The notes beneath the pieces are model-generated. The model worked only from the letters and a program-made list of their open reading frames with translations, made no database searches and was not told where the DNA came from. This document shows, one piece after another, positions 1-5,164 of a DNA stretch of 6,596 nucleotides. Position numbers and translations under genes: made by a program. Position 1 is the first letter of the stretch. The number at the start of each line of letters is the position of its first letter. Origin of the DNA: Methylomarinum sp. (lineage in GTDB: Bacteria; Pseudomonadota; Gammaproteobacteria; Methylococcales; Methylomonadaceae); assembly GCA_013139755.1 (NCBI GenBank), contig WTAG01000005.1, forward strand, positions 1 through 6,596, written 5' to 3'.

Positions 1-289
1 AGGTATCTTAGGGGATAGAGAAGTCAAGGTCACAGGTCGCATGCAAGCCAACATTGCAGCGCCTATTCGAATGGCCGCCACGGAAGGTTTAGGCCTAGTT
101 ATGCTTCCCAAATTTATCGTGGGAAGAGATATCGAAAAAGGCAGACTACAGACCGTATTAGAACAATACAGCATATCCCCCTTAGAAATTCACGCTGTTT
201 ACCCCCACCGTAAATACTTATCAGCGAAAGTACGAGAGTTTCTGGATTTTTTACAAAACTGGATGCCTAATCGGGTAGGTATGGATTAA
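1..289 (+). CDS. LysR-family transcriptional regulator, C-terminal part (5' end outside window)
   Basis: This is the end of a LysR-type regulator. The reading frame is open from the window edge (first full codon at 2), so the Met at 41 is internal and not the start. The 95 visible residues correspond to the second half of the effector-binding (periplasmic-binding-protein-like) domain. They include the stretch VTGRMQANIAAPIRMAA, then EGLGLVMLPKFIV, which is the typical 'G.Gi..lP.f.v' strand and helix, then a charged segment and HAVYPHRKYLSAKVREFLDFL, the usual final strand and helix. Full members are about 300 residues with an N-terminal helix-turn-helix, which is not visible here. The effector and target genes cannot be told; LysR targets are often divergent from the regulator, and that side lies outside the window. 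The gene ends with TAA and faces the YihY operon convergently. Confidence 0.9.
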   Translation, partial: GILGDREVKVTGRMQANIAAPIRMAATEGLGLVMLPKFIVGRDIEKGRLQTVLEQYSISPLEIHAVYPHRKYLSAKVREFLDFLQNWMPNRVGMD

Positions 290-334
290 CGCAAGCCATT
301 CCTTAATCTTAATTTACAATATTAAACACGGGAA

Positions 335-352
335 ATTATGGAGGGCACAGAG
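335..352 (+). repeat. Left arm of an imperfect inverted repeat
   Basis: The 18 bases ATTATGGAGGGCACAGAG match the reverse complement of 560-579 (ATTACATGGAGGACACAGAG) with one mismatch and a two-base insertion. The two arms bound a segment of about 245 bp in the space between convergent genes. GGCACAGAG-type sequences recur between genes in many bacterial genomes, which supports a dispersed repeat, but I cannot see other copies here. No target-site duplication is visible outside the arms. Confidence 0.55.
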
Positions 353-358
353 TTTCAG

Positions 359-389
359 CTTAATCTCTTTAGGGGACCTAAAGATTAAG
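359..389 (+). other. Bulged stem-loop downstream of the LysR gene
   Basis: CTTAATCTCTTTAGG (359-373) pairs with CCTAAAGATTAAG (377-389) across a GGA loop. This gives 13 base pairs with a two-base bulge in the left arm. It is 70 bp after the LysR stop and has no T-run after it, so it is a poor intrinsic terminator. It could protect the transcript end or be part of the enclosing inverted-repeat element. AGGGG (371-375) could instead pair with CCCCT (398-402), which would be exclusive with this hairpin. Confidence 0.45.
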
Positions 390-439
390 TCAGTGGCCCC
401 CTATGTAACAGCAAATCCAAGATATTTTAAGTAAAAAGT

Positions 440-470
440 AAGATGGGCAAAACGATAGTGAGCCCATCTT
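440..470 (-). terminator. Probable bidirectional intrinsic terminator between convergent genes
   Basis: AAGATGGGC (440-448) and GCCCATCTT (462-470) form a perfect 9-bp stem around a 13-base loop. Read on the minus strand the stem is followed by ACTTTTTACTT, a reasonable U-rich tail, so it best serves the YihY/small membrane protein unit, whose last stop is at 610. On the plus strand the tail is TGCTCTGCTT, weaker but possibly usable for the LysR gene. The position between convergent genes fits shared use. Confidence 0.55.
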
Positions 471-480
471 TGCTCTGCTT

Positions 481-498
481 CTCTACATTAATGTAGAG
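481..498. repeat. Perfect 18-bp palindrome
   Basis: CTCTACATTAATGTAGAG is identical to its own reverse complement over all 18 bases. With no spacer it can make only a tight hairpin, so a dimeric protein-binding site or a piece of a dispersed palindromic element is as likely as an RNA structure. It lies 10 bp after the terminator stem and inside the 335-579 inverted repeat. It is not next to any gene start, which argues against a simple operator. Confidence 0.5.
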
Positions 499-559
499 CC
501 AGGGAGATTAGACGATTTTTTGGTGGTTGCTTTTAACAACTTTTACCACCGAAGTTCTT

Positions 560-579
560 CTCTGTGTCCTCCATGTAAT
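560..579 (-). repeat. Right arm of an imperfect inverted repeat
   Basis: CTCTGTGTCCTCCATGTAAT is the inverted partner of 335-352, with 17 of 18 bases matching when a two-base insertion is allowed. It lies 31 bp downstream (in the minus direction) of the small membrane protein stop codon. See the left arm for interpretation. Confidence 0.55.
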
Positions 580-609
580 GCTTTTAAATCCAATAATCCT
601 AACAACAGT

Positions 610-912
610 CTACATCCGAATAAGAAGCAACACACCCGCAACAATTCCTAATATTGCAATCGTCATATCGCTATAAGGAAATGTAAAATGAAACAAAAAT
701 AGACTACTCCGTAACACCAACCAAATACCTAACAATAAAAGACCGACATCACTCAATTTACTTTTGACTGCATGCAAAAACAAAACTAGCCCCGCAACCA
801 ATGCCATTATAGACATCACCAGCTTTTCATAAGGAAAATGTAGATTTGTTAAATCCAGTACACCTTGAGTTATTAACCATAAAGCCAATATTAACAGTCC
901 CCAATATTTCAC
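610..912 (-). CDS. Small four-helix membrane protein made of an internal tandem duplication
   Basis: This 100-residue protein is almost entirely hydrophobic, with four predicted membrane segments at about 5-21, 30-47, 57-74 and 83-98. Residues 5-46 align without a gap to 57-98 (offset 52). I count about 16 identities in 42, including GLL, WL, the strictly repeated FPY (26-28 and 78-80) and VAG (39-41 and 91-93). It therefore arose by duplication of a two-helix hairpin. The start is GTG at 912-910, preceded by a good AGGGAG site at a 5-base spacing. That site overlaps the TAG stop of the YihY-family gene just upstream, so translational coupling is likely. I do not recognise a named family and the function is unknown; co-transcription suggests a membrane role linked to the YihY-like protein. 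No cysteine or metal-binding motif is present. Confidence 0.8.
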   Translation of the reverse strand: MKYWGLLILALWLITQGVLDLTNLHFPYEKLVMSIMALVAGLVLFLHAVKSKLSDVGLLLLGIWLVLRSSLFLFHFTFPYSDMTIAILGIVAGVLLLIRM

Positions 913-917
913 AACAA

Positions 918-923
918 CTCCCT
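918..923 (-). promoter_or_regulatory. Ribosome binding site overlapping the upstream stop codon
   Basis: On the minus strand AGGGAG lies five bases before the GTG start of the 100-residue membrane protein. Its first two bases lie within the TAG stop (924-922) of the YihY-family gene. The overlap explains the use of GTG as start and suggests that ribosomes finishing the first gene feed the second. Confidence 0.7.
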
Positions 924-2211
924 AAATTTCTTTTAATAAAATATGTCCCGAAGCATTACTCAGCTTAGTAAACTGCTCATAAGACTTCATTTCTGGAATA
1001 CAATTTTGCCCTAACACTTCTAGAGCATTGAGTACTGAGTCTATTGTTAAAGCATTAATATCTCTAGCTGGCTGGTAAATATCGTATTCGCCTTCTAATA
1101 CATTTAATTTGACAATAAGATGACACTCAATCAATACCGAAAGTGTTTTTTGCACAACAGAAACAGGTAACAACAAGCCTTGTGCTATCTCCTCTGCATC
1201 AGGTGACTTCTCGCCATTAGCAAAGCGCTGCACAATAAAATGACATACCTGCAAGGCAATATTCTTTTTAAGTGCATTGCTAAGATTAAAAAATTTGTCA
1301 TTATGCTTAAAACTATCAAAGTTTTGCACATAAAATGAAATTTCGCAGCCCAGCAAAACAACAACCCAAACCAATTGCAACCAGATAATAAACAAAGGTA
1401 AAGCGGCAAAACTGCCGTAAATGGCATTATAACTTGATGCGCCCAATTGCAATGTTAAATAAGCCCATTGAACTAAATGATACATAACGCCTGTCACAAC
1501 ACCTGCAATAACACCGGCTTTAATATTTATTTTTTGGTTAGGCATAAATAAAAAAACGAAGCTAAATAGCAATGCCATAATGACTACAGGCGAAAAGCTC
1601 ATGGCATAAATCACTAGCTTCGTGCCTAATTCAGGTAAATGAATTATCTCGACCAACCAGGTTATTTTTGTTTTAACAAAAACGGTCATACTACTAGACA
1701 TAATCAACAAAACAGGAGCCAGCATCATTAGCGACATATAATCGCTCAATTTTCTTGCTAAGGGTCTATTCTCTTTGATACGCCAAATATGATTGAATGA
1801 CTCCTCAATATTGCCAATCACTTTAATCACCGTCCAAAACAGCACTACCACCCCTATTCCTGCAACTACTCCTCCCTTGGTGCTGGATAACATATTCTGC
1901 GAAAATTCAATTAGCTGGAGCATCATAGTATCTTGCTCTGATGCCTTATCTAACAATTGCTGCTCTAGCATTTTTTCGAAGCCAAACCCTTTAGCAACCC
2001 CAAATAACAAGGCAATGATTGGCACGATAGACAGCAATGTATAAAGTGTTAAAGCCGAAGCCCTAAGCTGGCAAAGATCTCGACTGAAACCTTGAACGGA
2101 CAATAAAACAATTTTTATTGCTTTAATAAAAACACTCTGAACTGATGACCTATTTTCATCAGACACCATCCAGATATCCTGTTTTATAAATTTCGTAATA
2201 TTTAAGGTCAT
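922..2211 (-). CDS. YihY/BrkB-family inner-membrane protein with C-terminal winged-helix-like extension
   Basis: The protein has 429 residues. The family signature is clear: RASALTLYTLLSIVPIIALL (50-69), the segment FWTVIKVIGNIEESFNHIW (125-143), and YNAIYGSFAALPLFIIWLQL (261-280) followed by a cytoplasmic exit after FYVQNF. Six membrane segments are visible at about 52-75, 112-134, 155-179, 197-223, 231-255 and 264-292. Residues from about 305 to 400 are soluble and resemble a winged-helix fold (helix SNALKKNIALQVCHFIVQRF, then EEIAQGLLLPVSVVQKTLSVLIECHLI, then a wing). This extension is absent from short YihY proteins but common in longer family members. The family was once mislabelled ribonuclease BN; its real role is not settled. 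The ATG at 2211 has no clear ribosome site, while an ATG at 2169 (residue 15) has AGGA at a 7-base spacing and would give 415 residues. It is first in a unit with the 100-residue membrane protein. Confidence 0.9.
   Translation of the reverse strand: MTLNITKFIKQDIWMVSDENRSSVQSVFIKAIKIVLLSVQGFSRDLCQLRASALTLYTLLSIVPIIALLFGVAKGFGFEKMLEQQLLDKASEQDTMMLQLIEFSQNMLSSTKGGVVAGIGVVVLFWTVIKVIGNIEESFNHIWRIKENRPLARKLSDYMSLMMLAPVLLIMSSSMTVFVKTKITWLVEIIHLPELGTKLVIYAMSFSPVVIMALLFSFVFLFMPNQKINIKAGVIAGVVTGVMYHLVQWAYLTLQLGASSYNAIYGSFAALPLFIIWLQLVWVVVLLGCEISFYVQNFDSFKHNDKFFNLSNALKKNIALQVCHFIVQRFANGEKSPDAEEIAQGLLLPVSVVQKTLSVLIECHLIVKLNVLEGEYDIYQPARDINALTIDSVLNALEVLGQNCIPEMKSYEQFTKLSNASGHILLKEI
2177..2180 (-). promoter_or_regulatory. 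Ribosome site favouring an alternative YihY start at 2169
   Basis: On the minus strand AGGA stands seven bases before the in-frame ATG at 2169-2167 (Met15 of the long form). The upstream ATG at 2211 is preceded only by A/T-rich sequence with no purine block. The first 14 residues of the long form carry no family motif, so the shorter start is credible. Confidence 0.4.
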
Positions 2212-2534
2212 AAATTATTTTAAATTAAGATAAAACGGTGAACAAAATATTAACTTTAATCGTAAAAAAAGCAAGCATTACAGCGCAACCTAAAAAGCAA
2301 CACCTTTACCACTCCCTCAATACTAAATGCTCTTATCTGGAATCTAACTAGGTAGTTCAATTTATTTTAATGCTTACCGGGTACGAACTTAATTGCAGGT
2401 TAAAACACATAGCGACCAAGTTGAGTTACGAATTATAGTCAGTAAAAAACATAACGACTCACTCTATTGCAATTAGTATTTATGTAGATAAAAATAAAAT
2501 TAAAAAGGTTTTAGCCGTAGAAGAATCACCGCTA
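2212..2534. other. Intergenic region without a recognisable gene; YihY upstream region
   Basis: These 323 bp separate two minus-strand genes. I see no reading frame of useful length, no tRNA-like structure and no GC-rich hairpin with a T-run after the SRAP stop. On the minus strand a weak promoter-like pair lies at 2274-2269 (TTGCTT) and 2252-2247 (TAATAT) with a 16-base spacer, about 35 bp before the YihY ATG at 2211. Both boxes are imperfect, so this is only a candidate. Confidence 0.35.
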
Positions 2535-3188
2535 TTACCGCAAACAATTTTCATCATTATGATGTGGACTATTTACCCATGCACTGATCGTTTTTCGCAT
2601 CATCCCTTGATAAGCATCCACAGCCAATAATAACTGCATTGTTTCCAGAGTCGTTTGTTTATCCAACCAACGATTATAATTTTTATTCTCGATAATAACA
2701 GGCATACGCTGATGTATCGGATTTATCAGGGCATTGGCAGAGGTCGTAATAATAGTACAACTATAGATTGTTTCTGTGCCGTGCTCCCAATAATCCCAAA
2801 GTCCAGCAAAAGCGAACAACTGATGATCTTCACGACTAATACAATGGGCCTGTTTGCCTTGCTCAAGTTGTTGCCATTCATAAAACCCCGTAGCAGGGAT
2901 TAGACAACGTCGTTGCTGATAAGCTGATTTAAAAGCAGGTTTCTCTGCCAATGTTTCTGCTCGGGCATTAATAAGATGGCTACTGATCTTACTATCTTTT
3001 GACCAATGAGGAATCAGCCCCCAAAGCAAGTTGACAGCTTTATTACTACCATCATCTAGTTGGACTATCGTCAGTATCTTTTGCCCCGGTGGAATATTGT
3101 AGCTGGTTTCATAGTGTGGCAATCGATGTAACCGAAATGTTTCAATGACTTGTTCAGGTGTTGCTGTTAAATTAAATCTGCCGCACAT
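2535..3188 (-). CDS. SOS response-associated peptidase (SRAP/YedK/HMCES family)
   Basis: This 217-residue protein matches the usual SRAP length of about 220. These proteins form a thiazolidine crosslink with abasic sites in single-stranded DNA through Cys2 after Met removal, shielding the site from cleavage and mutagenic repair. The key residues are present: Met-Cys2-Gly-Arg-Phe at the N terminus, Asn74 and Arg76 in HLINARAET, Glu104 in IPATGFYEW, and His159 in the HQRMPVI motif. WGLIPHW (56-62) is also typical. An AGAGG site at 3198-3194 five bases before ATG supports the start, which is also forced because Cys2 must be exposed. It is a single-gene unit divergent from the lipoprotein operon. 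I saw no LexA-type CTG-N10-CAG box upstream, so SOS control is not supported by the sequence despite the family name. Confidence 0.95.
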   Translation of the reverse strand: MCGRFNLTATPEQVIETFRLHRLPHYETSYNIPPGQKILTIVQLDDGSNKAVNLLWGLIPHWSKDSKISSHLINARAETLAEKPAFKSAYQQRRCLIPATGFYEWQQLEQGKQAHCISREDHQLFAFAGLWDYWEHGTETIYSCTIITTSANALINPIHQRMPVIIENKNYNRWLDKQTTLETMQLLLAVDAYQGMMRKTISAWVNSPHHNDENCLR

Positions 3189-3371
3189 AAATACCTCTTC
3201 AGATAATTTTATATTTAGTCTAACAAAGTAGATCTGAATTTTTCATCTAATAAAATACCAAGGTTTTTTTTGAATTATACCTATTACTTAACCTGAAAAT
3301 TATATTTAAGATATTACGTGCATATTCCTAAAGCTTTGCTAATATTACTTTCTAATCAAGGATAAAATAAA
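3189..3371. promoter_or_regulatory. Divergent promoter region between the SRAP gene and the lipoprotein-heme sensor-kinase operon
   Basis: This 183-bp AT-rich space must hold the promoters for both directions. On the minus strand a perfect TATAAT occurs at 3279-3274, about 86 bp before the SRAP start, but the -35 position is poor. For the plus-strand operon no convincing pair of boxes is seen; TTAACC (3288-3293) with TATTAC 18 bases later is the best weak candidate. The lipoprotein gene has a good AAGGA at 3358-3362, nine bases before its ATG. A run of eight T at 3264-3271 may bend the DNA. Confidence 0.35.
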
Positions 3372-4208
3372 ATGAAAAAACACCTTCCCATATTACTCAT
3401 CTTGGTTTCGTATGGTTGCGCCACTCAACAAGAAAATGTTGTAAAAATGCAGCAACCACCTCATCAACCAGATTCAGTAAAAATTGACTCGAATCAATTG
3501 AGTTCAATCGGCCAAACTGATTCTAAAAAAATTACTACTCAAGCAATTTCCCCAGAAAAGAAAAGAATTAAAATTATTCCGTCAAAACCACGGCTTATTA
3601 TCAAAAAACATAAAGCCGCTAAAGTAACATCTCTGAAAAACATTAATCACAAAACAGCTGTTTTATCCCCCGTACCATCAAGTATTAAGAAGACTGAACC
3701 AACAATTGTTGCAGCGATAGAAGAAAACACCCCATCAATAAAACCGAATAATATTTCTTTTAATCTTGAGCAATTACCACTCAATTTTGGTAGTACCTGG
3801 GTTTTAGATAGAAAGAAAGACAGTGTTTCAAATATCACTCGCTGTCTGCTCATCAGTCATAAGAAAAAATTTAATGATGGCTATAGTGAAGCAACAATTT
3901 CTTTGCAATTAACATCTGATACATTTTTTATAAAAACCAATTCCACAATAGACATGAGTTATCCTGATATCGGCATTTTCATAGATCAAAATGCACCTTT
4001 ACCATTAGAGCAATTATTTGGCGACTCAAGTATACTAATAAAACAAAATACAAAAATAATTACAACGCAACTACTTCAGGGAAATGAACTATCTATTAAG
4101 TTAGGATTCTGGCCAACCTGGCCAAAATCAGAAACCCGTCGTATTGATTTCTCCCTTACTGATTTTGATAAGGCCTATCAGTCTTTTCTAGCTTGCGAAA
4201 AACTTTGA
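3372..4208 (+). CDS. Probable lipoprotein with basic linker and C-terminal cysteine-pair domain, function unknown
   Basis: The 278-residue protein starts with MKKHLPILLILVSYGC, a short lipoprotein signal. Cleavage would leave Cys16 at the N terminus; the box SYGC has an unusual Tyr at -2 but an acceptable Gly at -1. The residue after Cys is Ala, with no Asp at +2, consistent with outer-membrane sorting. Residues 17 to about 125 are low-complexity, rich in Lys, Pro, Ser, Thr and Gln (for example IKIIPSKPRLIIKKHKAAK), probably an extended tether that could cross the periplasm or touch peptidoglycan. Residues from about 130 form a beta-rich domain: FGSTWVLDRKKDS, then Cys158, FFIKTNSTIDMSYPDIG, LGFWPTWP (244-251) and a last helix with DKAYQSFLACEKL. 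Cys158 and Cys275 could form a disulfide. I do not recognise the family; an IalB-like fold is only a thought. It is first in a probable operon, 35 bp before the heme-sensor gene, so a partner or ligand-sensing role in that system is plausible. Confidence 0.8.
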   Translation: MKKHLPILLILVSYGCATQQENVVKMQQPPHQPDSVKIDSNQLSSIGQTDSKKITTQAISPEKKRIKIIPSKPRLIIKKHKAAKVTSLKNINHKTAVLSPVPSSIKKTEPTIVAAIEENTPSIKPNNISFNLEQLPLNFGSTWVLDRKKDSVSNITRCLLISHKKKFNDGYSEATISLQLTSDTFFIKTNSTIDMSYPDIGIFIDQNAPLPLEQLFGDSSILIKQNTKIITTQLLQGNELSIKLGFWPTWPKSETRRIDFSLTDFDKAYQSFLACEKL

Positions 4209-4243
4209 CCTGATTTCTATTCTATTTATCTACAGGCACCATC

Positions 4244-5128
4244 ATGAATTTACGTGTTAAATTTAACCTTGTTCTTGGTTTATCCAGTGCTGCTGGAATT
4301 GCATTCGCCGCATTATTTTCTTACCAACTATTACAGAAAAATGCGCGTGATGAAGTATTAGACAGTGCCCGTATAATGATGGAAAGCGCAATAGCCGTCA
4401 GGAGTTACACCGTAGCTGAGATTAAACCGTTACTCGCACTACAGCAAAAACGTCAATTTATAAAACAAACAGTGCCTGCTTATGCTGCTAATCAATATAT
4501 TGCCAAACTGCAGAAAAAACACCCCGACTATAGTTATAAAGAAGCGACTCTAAACCCTACCAACCCCATAAACAGAGCCATTACCTGGGAAGCAGATATT
4601 ATTAATTGGTTCCGGGGGCATGATGATGAAAAAGAATTAATTGGTGAACGAGATACTCCCACAGGCCCGGTTTTATACCTAAGCCGTCCAATTAAAATCA
4701 GCAATCCCAAATGTCTTGCTTGTCATAATACGCCTGCAACGGCACCAGAAACATTGATAGAAACCTATGGAACAGCTAATGGCTTTGGCTGGAAGCTTAA
4801 TGAAGTAGTAGGCGCACAAATTGTTTCTGTCCCTATGTCTTTACCATTGAAACGCGCTGAAACGACTTTTTATACCTTTTTAACATTGATTGTTAGCGTT
4901 TTCGTATTAGTCGTCATCTTATTAAATATTCTGCTACATTATATCGTTATCAAACCTATCATATTGATTTCCAAACAGGCCGATAAAGTAAGCATGGGCG
5001 AACTGACTATCCCCGAGCTAAATTTAAAAGGAAATGACGAGGTCTGCTCTGCAAGCGAATCATTCAACCGCATGCATCGCAGTCTGGTAAACGCATTTAC
5101 TATGTTAGAAGATGATGAAAACGATTAA
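4244..5128 (+). CDS. Tll0287-like (DUF3365) periplasmic c-heme sensor with HAMP domain and no output domain
   Basis: The protein has 294 residues. A first membrane helix (about 7-29) leads to a periplasmic region of about 180 residues that fits the Tll0287-like heme family: MESAIAVRSYTVAEIKPLL (46-64), a conserved QTVPAYAANQYI segment, NPINRAITWEADIINWF, and the single c-type heme site CLACH at 157-161. Downstream GFGWKLNEVVGAQIVSVPM closes the domain. A second helix (about 209-235) is followed by a HAMP domain, with IKPIILISKQADKVSMGEL (236-254), then the acidic NDEVCSASESFNRMHRSL, and the protein ends 15 residues later with an acidic tail. Relatives often go on to a histidine kinase, diguanylate cyclase or chemoreceptor domain; here nothing follows. 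Heme attachment would need the periplasm and the cytochrome c maturation system. The ribosome site is weak (CAGG, seven bases before ATG). The kinase gene starts 36 bp later and is the natural output candidate. Confidence 0.9.
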   Translation: MNLRVKFNLVLGLSSAAGIAFAALFSYQLLQKNARDEVLDSARIMMESAIAVRSYTVAEIKPLLALQQKRQFIKQTVPAYAANQYIAKLQKKHPDYSYKEATLNPTNPINRAITWEADIINWFRGHDDEKELIGERDTPTGPVLYLSRPIKISNPKCLACHNTPATAPETLIETYGTANGFGWKLNEVVGAQIVSVPMSLPLKRAETTFYTFLTLIVSVFVLVVILLNILLHYIVIKPIILISKQADKVSMGELTIPELNLKGNDEVCSASESFNRMHRSLVNAFTMLEDDEND

Positions 5129-5164
5129 ACCAGCAATATTCATTTATAATCAAAAATCGTAGTT

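Noticed and set aside
522..550. Hairpin GGTGGT / ACCACC
   Set aside because: Only six base pairs with a 17-base loop and no T-run; too weak to annotate separately.
1185..1427. 80-codon open frame on the minus strand inside the YihY gene
   Set aside because: It lies wholly within the well-supported YihY-family gene in another frame and its product has no family features.
1793..2044. 83-codon open frame on the plus strand antisense to the YihY gene
   Set aside because: Antisense shadow of a conserved gene; Ser/Thr/Ile-rich product with no recognisable motif.
2655..2903. 82-codon open frame on the plus strand antisense to the SRAP gene
   Set aside because: It mirrors the conserved SRAP coding sequence and shows no independent coding signal.
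2535..3188. SRAP gene as part of a defence or mobile island
   Set aside because: SRAP proteins are widespread housekeeping abasic-site protectors, the catalytic residues are all normal, and no mobile or defence genes are next to it.
3189..3330. LexA (SOS) box upstream of the SRAP gene
   Set aside because: I looked for CTG-N10-CAG on both strands; CTG and CAG triplets occur but none has the right spacing and symmetry.
3647..3853. 68-codon open frame on the minus strand antisense to the lipoprotein gene
   Set aside because: Antisense shadow with no ribosome site or homology signal that I can see.
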